From assembly GCF_902806685.2 (NCBI RefSeq), contig NC_048547.1:12659196-12723195 (forward strand): 64,000 nucleotides of DNA. The letters run 5' to 3'. The DNA comes from Maniola hyperantus. Taxonomy: Eukaryota > Arthropoda > Insecta > Lepidoptera > Nymphalidae. Below the pieces are notes generated by a model. The model was not told the DNA's origin. It was given only the letters and a program-made list of their open reading frames with translations, and searched no databases. Position numbers and translations under genes: made by a program. Each line of letters begins with the position of its first letter. Positions within the stretch are counted from its first letter, which is position 1. Below are positions 21,401 through 34,700 of this stretch, in pieces.

Positions 21401-22985
21401 GTTCTCCTACGGTAACAATATAGTCGTTATTGCAGAGACTACCCCAGCATTAAGTAAGCAATTAATATAAGGTATGCCATTTGCAACACTCTACAAAGAA
21501 GGATTAATGTTTAGCATGTAAACATTTTTGGGCTCGACAAACAAAAATTTGAATGAGATTTCTAACCTGAAAACTGAAAACCTGAGCATCATCTAGTAAA
21601 AGTACATTTACTTATAAACTAAATTAATATTAAGAGCATGAGTAAGACCAAGTTAGTAAAGTAAATATGTTAAAAAAATATCATTTATCATACAGCCTGT
21701 ATAAGGTAAAGCAATAATAAAGGAGGCAGGAGGGACGTCACATGTGTCAAGAATATTGTAGGGCATAACTAGAAGGCTTCCCCACGTAAAATTTATTAGG
21801 TTCTAACGTGATAGAGCCATATTACACCTTCTTATCATTTCACTTTCTATGAAAAGGTTTATGGGATATTGCTTTTTCATATCAAAAAGTAATGTAACAC
21901 ATCAGTGAGTTTTAACAAGATATTATGTCTTATTCAATCGTGTTAAAGCGTTTTTAAAGTTAAGAAAGATAGGCACTTCTTTAGATCCATAAAAGGAGTA
22001 AGTGACAGACTGACATGTCAAATTTACAACTTATACCATGCTTATACCACTGGGTCTGACAACCTGAGATTTTGCCTGTAGGTTTTATAAAGGCAGACGT
22101 CCGTAAAAGACAGCCGTAAAATTACCCCGGTAACTATACCGTATCCGCGGAATGTCGCTCTTTCTACCTAATCCCATACAAAAACAGAGAGAGCTCTATT
22201 TTCATCCCGCGGATAAGTTAGTATTAGTGCTCTCTCTGCTACGTACCCATACAAAACACAGAGCTAAACAAAGAAAGCACTATATATATGGTATAGTAAA
22301 TTTTACGATATGTATCCTTAAAGTGGCAGTCCACTGAAGCAGAACGGAGACGTGTTTAGTATCATTATAGATAGATGATGTGACCATTTCTTTTTTTATT
22401 TCATCGATCCATAGTCTAACTGATCTGGCAAACATAATAATGTCTTCACTCAATCACCTAGTGGACGTTAGGCATTAGACGTGAATAATTTTTTGTAGTC
22501 GGATGAAAATGTACACCCGATACAATATGCGCCATCATTCAGGGTCGCCATCTGTTTTGATACTATTTCCGAATTTCGGTTTTTATGACTTCGTCTATCC
22601 ATTTTATGTTCGGGGAAAAACGATGGCCTTTTTAGGGGTGGCACGTAATGAGATTAACCTTCATCGTAACGAGGGGGGGTGTACAAATTTTAGCGATCAA
22701 AGGCCCACGTTTATAGTCTGAGAGCTTATGGGAATATTTGAGAAGGATATTTGACTTTTTAGTTTGCTTACTCTATCTACTTTCGAGAAAATTTGTGAAC
22801 ATGTATTATTTGACTTATTTACGGTGTGCAAGTACGAGAAATTCTGATTGCCTAAAGCTAACGACAAATGTAAGATAATTCTGTGCACAGAAATTTAGGA
22901 ACGGAACATCTCCATGTGAAATATTGTAATAATTGTAGCGTCATATTTTGCTCGCAAAGTTTGTCTGGTTTTTAATAGCCTAACC
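21401..22985. other. Intergenic DNA, no gene seen
   Basis: Short open frames without splice signals or recognisable motifs. Two similar stretches around 22150-22260 share 'cccatacaaaa' and gagagagctc/gctctctctg. Confidence 0.4.
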
Positions 22986-22989
22986 TTGT

Positions 22990-23211
22990 CTCTATATATA
23001 AAAAAAGAAAAGCTGACTAACTGACTGACTGACTGATCTATCAACGCACAGCTTAAACTACTGGTCGGTTCGGGCTGAAATTTGGCATGCAGATAGCTAC
23101 AGATATAGATCCGCTAAGAAAGGATTTTTGGAAATTTAAGCCATAAGGGGGTAAAATAAGGGTTTAAAATTTGTGTAGTCCACGTGGACGAAGTCGCGAG
23201 CATAAGCTAGT
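22990..23211 (+). mobile_element. Helitron-like repeat (Lep1-type tail)
   Basis: It starts tctatatataaaaaaagaaa, has gactgactgactgatctatc, and ends gacgaagtcgcgagcat then aagctagt. Confidence 0.75.
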
Positions 23212-23319
23212 TGTCGTATAAATGTATGGTGGTTATTAACTTGTAAGAGTAGCTAGTAGATCCATTGAATGTTCTCAGCGTACATTCAAAATCCTTGAAT
23301 GTTTTATCGTTTTGTATTT

Positions 23320-23415
23320 TGTGTCCTTTTGTGTTTGTATTTAAATTTATCATCTTGTTAGTGTAAGTGGCACTGCCGTTCCAATTAGATGTAAAATAAA
23401 TAAAAAAATAATAAT
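23320..23415 (+). mobile_element. Non-LTR retrotransposon 3' tail
   Basis: 'tatttaaatttatcatctt', gttagtgtaagtggcactgc, 'cgttccaattagatg' and an A-rich end. The same tail is at 41895-42005. Confidence 0.6.
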
Positions 23416-23744
23416 ACTCAATAAAGGTACAGCAAAATAAACTTTCAGCTTTTTAAGTACAATTTTTCCCACCAGCTCTCAAGCCATTAACGATCAAAGG
23501 CCCGCTTTTAGGATTCCGTTTACGGTGCTGTCCTTCTTAGTAATTTATTCATATTTATTTTTCTTTTAAGTAGCGTCACTGAACCGTTATTACTGGACTA
23601 CGAAGCCTTAAAGAGGGTATTAAATTTTACGAAAATTAGTAATAATAAACTTTATTAACAAGTGTCTGTCCGGGGCTTCACCTGTAATTATTAACTTAAC
23701 AGGCATAACCTTGGAATAACAATCAAAACCTCCCGTCGATATAG

Positions 23745-23868
23745 TACAGTACGGCCTTTAGAATGACATTTCGGCTTTGTAGAGCGCTGTCTCTGTCACT
23801 CATACAGCTATATGACGTTTTGTCGGTCTCAGCGACAGAGATTATGCTCTTCAAATCTGCTATCTCCT
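23745..23868. mobile_element. Palindromic MITE family A, copy 3 (partial)
   Basis: 'cctttagaatgacatttcgg', ctttgtagagcgctgtctc and 'gacgttttgtcggtctcagc'. One end is missing. Confidence 0.65.
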
Positions 23869-23935
23869 TCACTACACTATTAATTTATTGATACATACAT
23901 TGCGATACTATCAAACTTCCTCATGATACGTTATA

Positions 23936-24019
23936 CTATAGTCGACGCATTTTAAACTGAGTCGTCGAGTTATCTCGACAGATAACTTGACGACTCAGTT
24001 TTAAATGCGTCGACTATAG
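23936..24019. repeat. 39-bp-arm palindrome
   Basis: Left arm 23936-23974 (ctatagtcgacgcatttta...), 6-nt loop tcgaca, right arm 23981-24019, about 37 of 39 pairs matching. No second copy was found in the window. Confidence 0.9.
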
Positions 24020-24512
24020 CTACCTATAGTATTTCCTTGATTCAGAAGGGCGATATCGCGTATGGCGTGATAATATTGAAAGTGTAACAGGCCCCATTGA
24101 GTGTTTAGCATTCCTCTAACCGTTCTAAACAATCACCTCAAATTCTTCTATGTATTGTATGTAATATGTTTATTTTACAATTTTTTAATTCCACTAGACC
24201 TATGGCTATAATAATGTTAATGTTTTGCTTGAAATAATAAACTGTACACTCATTTATCCTATTAACTTAATATTTAGATTAATAAAATGTACTTATTGTA
24301 TTATGTTATGATTTGAGAACTATTTGCTAACTTAGGTATATATTAGACATTCATAGCGATTACGCACTGCCCTTCTGTCATCCGATTTATATCCGTTATC
24401 CGTGAGAATACCACCGATTATCTGTGACATAATATGTCATAAGCTCCCATACAAAACAAAAAGGACCGTATTTTCATGGACTCGGATCGGATGAGTGTGT
24501 AACCGCCGTCAG
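24020..24512. other. Intergenic DNA, no gene seen
   Basis: A/T-rich, no recognisable repeat or exon. Confidence 0.4.
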
Positions 24513-24700
24513 CCTGTGGCCCAAGTGGGAACGGGTGAGTCTTGCGGGGCGGGCAGCGGGACAATCCATGCCACACGGCACTCGCCCTCGATTCAGACAC
24601 GTCCGCTCGTCTTCCTTACAATTTCTTGTAATTATTAGTTCTACACACTGTCCGCCTCGCAGGACGCACCCGCTCCCACCTGGGTCACAGACTTAGACCT
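24513..24700. mobile_element. GC-rich inverted-repeat MITE
   Basis: 'ctgtggcccaagtgggaacg', ggtgagtcttgcggggcgg at the left; 'ccgcctcgcaggacgcaccc', gctcccacctgggtcacag at the right, inverted with a few mismatches. Confidence 0.65.
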
Positions 24701-25552
24701 TGCATAGTTTAAGAGCTACCGCAATCATCCTCTTTGGTCCAAGACCTTATTATTATACGAACCCGATCCAATCTGATTCGGTGTCGATTTTTTCGGGATC
24801 GCAACTTGGTTCTGCGTTGAAGCAGTAAATGGCCTGTTATATATTTTTGCGGCTTTTAGTTTTTAATACATTCAAGGGCTTCCACTTTTGCCGGCCTGAC
24901 TTTTTTCGTAAATAAAAAAGGTGACTACATCAGCAGAACATGATCTTTATGAGATCACCTGTAATCACCTTTTTATAGGCCATTACCGTCGTATTATAGG
25001 CCTTTATTGTTTATATCTAAGAGCCGTTTCATACAACCACTTTTTCACGCACTGTTTTAACGTCGATTTATTAATATGGTAACTTTGCTACAACGCGTGT
25101 TAAAAAAGAGTCGTTATGTTTTATAGGCCAATTTTTAAAACGGGGTCTTAAATTATGTTTGAGCCGTATGACAAGTTTCTAACCCATTATTTACAGAAAG
25201 ATACCTACCTAATAGGTATATTTTTAAAAACCCTCGCTGAATCGTATTTTACATCAATAATTAATTCACAGTGATTTATTACCTAGAATATGTTATCATA
25301 ATGGTTTGATAATATAGGGTGTTTTAAATATTTATTCAACTAACATCGAACTGCAATAAGAAATCGGTTGCAACAGACCCCAACGGTTTTAAAACTAGTA
25401 GAGCTTATACCAGTTAAAAAAGTAAATTGCAGCCGATTTGATTTTTCAATTATAATATACTTACCATTCAAAATAGTTTAAATTCTAAAAATAGAACATG
25501 AGCTTGATTAAAATTTAACATTAAACATTAACATAAAATTTTACCTGTTACA
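24701..25552. other. Region 3' of the SMPDL3-like gene
   Basis: Contains 'gtgactacatcagcagaacatg' -like short inverted repeats around 24910-24975 (aaaaaggtgacta / taatcaccttttt). No gene signal; any 3' UTR would lie in the last part. Confidence 0.35.
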
Positions 25553-25558
25553 TTTATT
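25553..25558 (-). terminator. Poly(A) signal AATAAA overlapping the stop codon
   Basis: The minus strand reads CATAATAAATG: AATAAA overlaps the TAA stop, so cleavage here would leave a very short 3' UTR. No better hexamer was noted immediately downstream. It may be used or coincidental. Confidence 0.45.
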
Positions 25559-25767
25559 ATGAGGAAATCAAAATCAAAATGGCGTAAAGCAAGATGGCGG
25601 CGGACATGTGAGGCGCGCGCGACGCCAGCGCCGACGCAGGGCTGCGGACGCAGGTGCGAAACTCGTGGAAATCCGCGCGGGTGATCGCACAGAAATGGAC
25701 GTGCACGCAGCTCGCGTCGCAATCTGACACGTCTGTCACGTGGCGCACGCTCAGCGCTGTTAGGTAT
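25557..25767 (-). CDS. SMPDL3-like exon 9: Cys-containing C-terminus and GPI-type tail
   Basis: This is a 211-nt terminal exon with acceptor ttttttgttgttcacag and a TAA stop at 25557-25559. Residues 389-458: YLTALSVRHVTDVSDCDASC, then VHVHFCAITRADFHEFRTC, matching the family's YYNYFFVSYDSSVTCDKTC and following cysteines. The last part (ASALASRAPHM, then a hydrophobic AAILLYAILILI run to the end) has small residues, a short polar spacer and a hydrophobic tail, as in GPI-anchor signals; SMPDL3B is known to be GPI-anchored. The exon is much richer in GC than its surroundings. Confidence 0.92.
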
Positions 25768-28700
25768 CTGTGAACAACAAAAAATTCGTGAGTAACGTGC
25801 GACATTTAATGATAGCGAAGCTGACTTTGCATTAGGGATGATTTGCGACAGGGGCTTTTAAATTGGTAAAATAATGTAGCACTGGTTTGAAATGCCGTTT
25901 TTACGGAGAAGAACTAGCAAGAACCACGGCGGTAAAGAAAATTATTCAAAATTGAACATTTGAAAAGAACTATCCATGTAATAAATGCGAAAGTGTGTTT
26001 GTTTGTTGGTTTATTGGTTTGTTGGTTTGTCCTTCAATCACGTCGCAATGGAGCAACGGATCGACGTGATTTTTTGCACGGGTATATAGTTTAAGACCTG
26101 GAGAGTGGCATGGGCTACTGTTTTCCCGGAAAATCAAAGAGTTTAACGGGATTTTTAAAAATCTGAATCTCAGCGTACGAAGTCGCCATCGCCATTATTG
26201 CCATACTATACAAGCAATGGCACCGATTCCGTTGTCTTTCTCTAAACTAAATTTAGAGTATCTGCATCCTTTTCATTTTAACAATACTAAAAAGGGACAG
26301 AACATGAACTTTACATTTAAAGACTCTAAATTTTAGTGCACGCTACAAATTGAAACAGTAGGCTCGCGACTGTGCGCTAAAATCACGGGTTTTACCATCT
26401 TAAAATTAAATTTGAAACTGTCAAACTGCGTCTGTCCTTTTCATATTGCATTAGTAAGAAGAGGATGCGAATACTCTAAAATTAGGTTGTGCTCAGAATC
26501 AGTACCACTGCCATACTAAACATAGGTACTTAAGAACTTACTTATTAAGTAATCCTCTATCAGGGTAGTTCCTTATCTTCTCAGCCAGGGTGTCCAAGGC
26601 GTTAGCGCTAACTTCCCGCAAGCCGTAGTACTGGGTGAGGTTGTACTCGACCGCCCAATGTGGTTCGCCCCTAGTGTTCGTTAAATCTAAATAATACTGT
26701 GTGTAGTCTAATACCTGGAACAAGGGAAAAAGTATTAATTTAGAATTTACTTTATTTATAGGGTTCCGTACCTCAAAATGAAAAACGGAACCCTTATAGG
26801 ATCACTTTGTTGTCTGCCTGTCAAGAAACCTACAGGTTACTTCCCGTTGACCTAGAATCATGAAATGCAGGTAGGTAGGTCTTATAGCAGAAATTCGGGG
26901 AAAAATTTGAAAACCGTGAATTTGTGGTCACATCACACGAAAAAAAATTATTGTGGTCATGAACTAATAATTAGTATTTTCAATTTTCGAAGTAAGATAA
27001 CTTTGTCAAGTGGGGTATCATATAAAAGGTCTTTGCTTGTACATTCTACAACAGATTTTTATTTATTTTGATGCGTTTAGTTTTTGAATTATCGTGCAAA
27101 ATGTCAATAAAAGTAGGACTGTAGTACGGAACCCTCGTTGCGCGAGTCTGACTCGCGCTTGGCCGGTTTTTTTAATGGATAAGCTACAAGATAGACTAGT
27201 AGTTAGGACATCGAACCTGTTTTATGTATTCTGAGCTCTTAGTCGGGTGTTAAACAACTAAATATCATAAACACCTTGAGGAAACCTGCAATCTGCATGC
27301 CTGAAAATTTCCCAAAATGATCTCAAAAGGTGTACGAATCTGTTGGTCCGCACTTGGCCAGCGTGGTAGATTATCGCCAAAATCCCCATTCTGACAGGAG
27401 AGCCGTAATCAGTAGTGGACCGGCACTGGGCTAATGATAATAATTTATGAAATCCGTATGTACTACGAAATTTTACCGTGCTATTTTTGTACGCACCCTC
27501 CAAAACAATTCCACAACATGTTATAGCAGTACGTTACAATTATTTAGATACAATAATTATTACTAGCTTAATCCCGCGACTTTGTACGCCTATTCAAACC
27601 CCTACTTTACCCCCTTAGGAGTCGAATTTTCAAAAATCCTTTCGTTGCGGATGTCTACATCATAATAGCTGCCTGCATGCCAATTTTCTGATTTGTCATG
27701 GTCCGATCCGTCTAGTAGTTTGAGCTGTGCGTTGATAGATCAGTCAGTCAGTCAGTCAGCTTTTCCTTTTACATATAAAGATTATATTATAAATAATAAT
27801 AATAATAATTAACATCTAAGACTAGATACTCTATTTCGAAACTAACGAATTTCCCCTATTCATTGTATTGCGTAATTACAAAGCATTTAAAATAAGGCTT
27901 CAATCAATAAAACTTCAACACGATTAAGACCACGTGTAGGCTCCAGCTCAAATAAACAGCCTCGTGTTCTTAATAAGGGCTTGGACAAATGTAAAGCGGG
28001 ACGGAAACATTCCAACGTAGCTCCAAGGATTTTTTGGAGGGATTATTCGTAGTGTATAACCAAACGTAGTTGTGCTCTCATTTGATTACCAACCAATCAA
28101 ACCTAATGAAATTTTGCAGACATGTTCGAGTAACAAATATCTATGTTTGTGGTTATCTAGATTTCATTAAAATATTAAGTTTCAAAGTTACACGGTCTCA
28201 AGGATTTATATACAAATTTTTAAACCCGTGTAATTTTAAAACTAGTCATGTTTACGGAAATCTGGCAAACCACAGATATAGATGGACATGTACTATACAA
28301 ACTACACCGAATTTTATAAGCTAATATTAAAATGAGAACCAAACTACATTTGTATGGAGCGACTGACGGAGTCACCGCCGTTAAGTTTATTTTACTCTGA
28401 TGTTATTGTGTTTCTATGCTCAAGTTCTATCGAATTGTAAAATATCATATTAATCCTACATTTGATTTTATTTTTTCGCAATAGCACGGATCCCATAGTA
28501 AATGTTGTTTATAACGATATTTGATTCTATTTTGTATTAGGAGTAGGACTTTTCGAATGACCTTGTATAACAAATTGATACAAGCGTTCAGTGTTATATT
28601 TCCTGCGCCGCTACAGCCGCGCCTTCTGTCTGTCTAGGTGTTTATGCAGAACACAAGGAAACCGCTCAATCAATGTATTATATACCGAACGTGTTTCTTA

Positions 28701-31700
28701 AATACCCATCTAAAAATATAATTTACTTTCGTGTATCAAAGAGTTCACGTTGGTTTTTTTATTATTCAGATACAAGTTAGCCCTTGACTGCAATCTCACC
28801 TGGTGGTAAGTGATGATGCAGTCTAAGATGGTAGCGGGCTAACCTGGAAGGGGTATGGCAGTTTTTATTAAACCCATACCCCTTTGGTTTCTACACGGCA
28901 TCGTACCGGAACGCAAAATCGCTTGGCGGCACGGCTTTGCCGGTAGGGTGGTAACTAGCCGCGGCCGAAGCCTCCCACCAGACCAGACCAGAAATTTAGA
29001 AATTATAAAATTTCAAATCCCCGCCGGGAATCGAACCCGGGACCTCCCACTAAGAAGACCACAGCGCATACCACTGCGCCAGGGCGGTCGTCATAAATTT
29101 TAGGAGGTTTACATAATTCTCCATCTTTTGAATGCGAAAGTGAGTCTGTCCGTCTGTCAAATGATTTATTCAAAATTAATACGCTTTTTAGGGGTAGCTT
29201 TTACTTTGAAAAACGAATCGGAACGGAAAATCAAAGTGTTCCCACGGGATTTTTAAAACCTAATTCCACGCGGACGAAGTCGCGGGCATCAGCTAGTAAT
29301 AAATAAAAGAAACAGGCAAAACCATATTCAAAAGCTGAACTAAAATAAATTATAACACGGTTGCGACAACGGGGCGCGTTTGAATTAAGCAACGTCATGT
29401 TCTTTACTTTATCAGATCCGCCTTAGAATTAATAAGGCGAAATAAATTTATTCCTTTACATTTTCAACTTCCTAACATAGCCCTCTTCATACTGGCGCGG
29501 TGGGTAAACGAGAGGGTAGTTTCTTAAATCTTTTTGTAGTTTTTAGGGTTCCGTACCTCAAAAGGAAAAACGGTACCCTTATAGGATCACTTTGTTGTCT
29601 GTCTGTCTGTCGGTATGTCAAGAAACCTACAGGGTACTTCCCGTTGACCTAGAATCATGAAATTTGGCAGGTAGGTAGATTTTATAGCTGACACTTCGGA
29701 AAAAATCTGAAAACCGTGAATTTGTGATTACATCACACAAAAAAAATTAAATTGTGGCCATGAACTAATAATTAGTATTTTCAATTTTCTAAGTAAGATA
29801 ACTATATCAAGTGGGGTATCATATGAAAGGTCTTCACTTGAACATTCTAAAACAGATTTTTATTTATTTTTATGTATCATAGTTTTTGAATTATCCTGCA
29901 AAATGTCGAAAAAATACGGCTGTAGTACGGGACCCTCATTGCGCGAGCCTGACTCGCACTTGGCCGGTTTTTTAGTATCTCCAGAGTAAAAAAACCCTTA
30001 TAGGATGTCTTCATCGTCTGTCTGTATGTACTTATATATAACCTGACTTCCATGTCATAGCCCGCGCACCTTGCAGTCAGTGGCGTGCATAGGGTTCCAA
30101 GCTAGGGTAGGCATTAGTCAGTTAGGTTACCTATTTAGAGGCTGTCATGATGAAAAATGACCATTGAGCCATTTCAACTTGGGTAAGCAGTGCTTTTATG
30201 CCTCTATGACCTGCACGCCACTGTTTGCAGTCTACTTGAAAAAGGACTGCAGACGGGTTCGAAACTAGTCTGGTATATTCCGAAAAATACGTTAGTTTAG
30301 CTGCCACACATTAAAAAAAAAGAGTTTTAATTGCAAGTTAATTGCTGACTAATATTCGCCTTTACCCTCCAACTAAGCGTAAAGCTTGTGCTAGGAGTAG
30401 GTACGACAATTCAGTTTTCAGTCCGCTCCTTTAACCGTTGAGCTATCGAGGCTCTGAATTTTGTATTTATAGTGAAAAAATAATTAATTATTAGCAAATA
30501 AGCTAACCTTTCCACTATTAGACTCAAATTTATAAAGCCTGAGTCCTGGATTCGATATGCTGCCCGCGCCCCTCGGTGTCAACGAAGGCGCTAAAAAGGC
30601 CCATGATACTGGCCGACCTGCGAAAAAAAAATTTGTTCAGCTGAAATCAACATTGCATACACAACAACAAAAGTTAGTTAGTTAAAGGTAGTTCACTCAC
30701 GGTAGTTTAAACGCTAAAATAACAAAAGTTAGTATATTTTTTTATTGGAATCTAGCTGAAAGCCGTGACTTCATTCGCGTGGATTTAGTTTTTTTAAATG
30801 CCGAGGGAACTCTTTGATTTTCCGGGATTAAAATTAGCCTATGTCACTCTCCAAGTCTTTCACTATAACCATGCCAAAAATCACACTGTGTTGCGACGTG
30901 ATTGAAAGACAAACCAATAAACCAACAAAACAACAATAAACACACTTTCGCATTTATAAATGGGTAGTGAGGTAGTGTGATGGCCCATTAATATAGGCAA
31001 TGATAAAGTTTAATTTTTATTGGCAAGTTATTTAATTATGGAATTGATTACAATGTCTTATGAAACTTATACTCTTTCGATTTTGCTGCAATGAAATTCA
31101 AACATTATATTTTCTCAGTAGTTAAGATTATTTTCCATAGCTATATAGACAATAAACTAGCACATAATAGACAGTGAAATTTTAATTTAATCGCGATTGT
31201 CTTACAGTGTAAGTCCCGCAAATTGCTATTGCGCTGGAACCATGTCTCATTAACATCTAAATGACGTCATTAGACGTTTATTTAAGTACAAATATACCAT
31301 CAGCTCGAAACTTCAGTCTAGTGCTGACGTCACTAAAATGGCGGCCACGCGCATTAGCATTTTGTAAAAATAAGCATGTCACTGACGCGACTTGATGTTT
31401 TTACCCATCTCTACCGACACGCCCAAAGAAGTTTCCTCTTCAATAATTACGCCCACACATGATTTTAGTATCCACAATACGAAATTAATAATTGAAATTG
31501 TATGTATTACATTTAATAGTTGCTGAATCGAAAGCATGTTTAGCTATTAGTTGTTTCAGTTAAAATACTAACAATAAAGGAATTTATTTTGGTAACTGAA
31601 CCGAAATGAAAACACAAAAGTCATTACACGTCCACCAAATAATTAATCTAAATATATAAAAAGAAAAGGTGACTGACTGACTGACTGACTGACTGACTGA

Positions 31701-34700
31701 TCCATCAACGCACAGCTCAAACTACTGGACGGATCGGGCTGAAATTTGGTCTGCAGATTGCTATTATGACGTAGGCATCCGCTAAGGAAGAATTTTTGAA
31801 AACTCAACCCCTAAGGGGGTGAAATAGGGGTTTGAAGTTTGTGTAGTCCACGCGGACAAAGTCGCGAGCATAAGCTAGTAGATAAATAATAATTTTATCG
31901 GCAGGTAGTACCATTTTTGAAGTGCACATTTCAAAATAATCCGATTACTTATTAATAATATGACACATGTTATACCTCGAATGACAAGCAATTAGTAATA
32001 ATTTAAACGTGTATGAAAATTAATTAATGTTCGTACCCGCTATACATGTAAACACTTCGGGGCTTAACTTGTCAGAGTGTCATGATGTAAAAGCATTTAA
32101 CGGGGGTATTTTCTTTGTGTAACAAATTGACTAAATTATTATTATTAATAGACACGCTTGCTTAAACCCTTTGAGCTGTACAAAATGATGGCTTTTAAAG
32201 TAATTTGTTTAATTAATTATGTGCTACGAAAAAATATCGAGCTCATTATTGAGCGGACAGGAGAGAAATTGACAGTTTTGTACTCTGTATTTATTTTAGT
32301 AATGCGAGTAAATAGTTAAAGTTGAAATTCATAATTACTCACTCTCTACTCTCTGAATTGAGTCTACTCTTACAATGGATGTTTTTCTTTAGAGTTCGGT
32401 TAAAAAAATTCTCGAGACTGGTGTCCGCTGCAAGTGTGTTTGTCAGCTTACTTATGTTGTGTAAAGACTAATTTTACCTATCTTTGTATAGAAATAGTGT
32501 GGTGGTCCGTAGGTGTGACCAACCTACTAATTCGCTAGCCCAGTGTATAACACTGAATAATAGTTCCCGAGTTCATTTGACATTTATTTTAATTGATTGA
32601 AGGTTTTCTACGAAAAAACATTTTAGTATCACTCAATTACGCAGCAATGTAGAACCAAACAATGTCAAATGAGCTCGGTGGCTATCATTCAGTGTTAGAC
32701 ACTGAGTTAGCGAATCACCCCGTACTAAAAATATTTGTAATGTACGGCGAACAATTGATATATTAAGCTCAATCGTAATAATAGGAAATCTTCCTCTGTC
32801 TGGTATTATAGCCAGAGACTTAACTGGTCCGAAATTGTATCTAGAAACTTAAATTATGAGTATATGATACTTCGTAGAGAAATATCTGGCGGCGTGATTG
32901 AGGATTGCATAGCGACATCTAGTTTTGTTAATTGTATTTACTTTGGAATATTTGTAGATACTGCGTGAGGGATTCCTATTGGGGAATGTAGTAAGTACTT
33001 GTAAGTGCAATGCACGCCTACCTAAATAAGGTTATTTTAAAGAAGTACATCATACCTTCACTATAAATAAGTCTAAAGGTGTCTGCATGTCTGTGTCCAT
33101 AGAACTGCCCCGCGATCACATCGCTGAAGGCTCGTATGACGTGTAGCAGCCTAGCGTTTGCTGTCGGAGTCAGCTCACCGCCTCCTGATGCTGAAGAGCT
33201 TCCAGCATTATGTCTCTCTTCTACTCCTGGGCCAGCATGGGCTACTAAGTAGACCTGAAGCAAATATTAGAGGTTAATATCTGAGCTTTTGCCAAAAATC
33301 TAATCAGGTTTTTAAAGATTTTAGGAAATGTTCTAGCCACTCCCACTGCTCACGTCCTCTGTGCGGGCCGTCAATCTTAGCAGCACCGCCTGCCCACAGC
33401 ACACTGTTCAGCACTACCATACTCATTAACAATAAGTACGTACCATCTCGTTTTTCCTCCTAGCCGTGCCCAGTATTCTCTCTAGCCACTCCCACTGCTC
33501 ACGTCCTCTGTGCGGGCCGTCAATCTTAGCAGCACCGCCTGCCCACAGCACACTGTTCAGCACTACCATACTCATTAACAATAAGTACGTACCATCTCGT
33601 TTTTCCTCCTAGCCGTGCCCAGTATTCTCTCTAGCCACTCCCACTGCTCACGTCCTCTGTGCGGGCCGTCAATCTTAGCAGCACCGCCTGCCCACAGCAC
33701 ACTGTTCAGCACTACCATACTCATTAACAATAAGTACGTACCATCTCGTTTTTCCTCCTAGCCGTGCCCAGTATTCTCTCTAGCCACTCCCACTGCTCAC
33801 GTCCTCTGTGCGGGCCGTCAATCTTAGCAGCACCGCCTGCCCACAGCACACTGTTCAGCACTACCATACTCATTAACAATAAGTACGCACCATCTCGTTT
33901 TTCCTCCTAGCCGTGCCCAGTATTCTCTCTAGCCACTCCCACTGCTCACGTCCTCTGTGCGGGCCGTCAATCTTAGCAGCACCGCCTGCCCACAGCACAC
34001 TGTTCAGCACTACCATACTCATTAACAATAAGTACGTACCATCTCGTTTTTCCTCCTAGCCGTGCCGAGTATTTTCTCTAGCCACTCCCACTGCTCACGT
34101 CCTCTGTGCGGGCCGTCAATCTTAGCAGCACCGCCCGCCCACAGGACACTGTTCAGCACTACCATACTCATTAACAATAAGTACGTACCATCTCGTTTTT
34201 CCTCCTAGCCGTGCCCAGTATTCTCTCTAGCCACTCCCACTGCTCACGTCCTCTGTGCGGGCCGTCAATCTTAGCAGCACCGCCCGCCCACAGGACACTG
34301 TTCAGCACTACCATACTCATTAACAATAAATACGTACCATCTCGTTTTTCCTCCTAGCCGTGCCCAGTATTCTCTCTAGCCACTCCCACTGCTCACGTCC
34401 TCTGTGCGGGCCGTCAATCTTAGCAGCACCGCCTGCCCACAGCACACTGTTCAGCACTACCATACTCATTAACAATAAGTACGTACCATCTCGTTTTTCC
34501 TCCTAGCCGTGCCGAGTATTTTCTCTAGCCACTCCCACTGCTCACGTCCTCTGTGCGGGCCGTCAATCTTAGCAGCACCGCCCGCCCACAGGACACTGTT
34601 CAGCACTACCATACTCATTAACAATAAGTACGTACCATCTCGTTTTTCCTCCTAGCCGTGCCCAGTATTCTCTCTAGCCACTCCCACTGCTCACGTCCTC

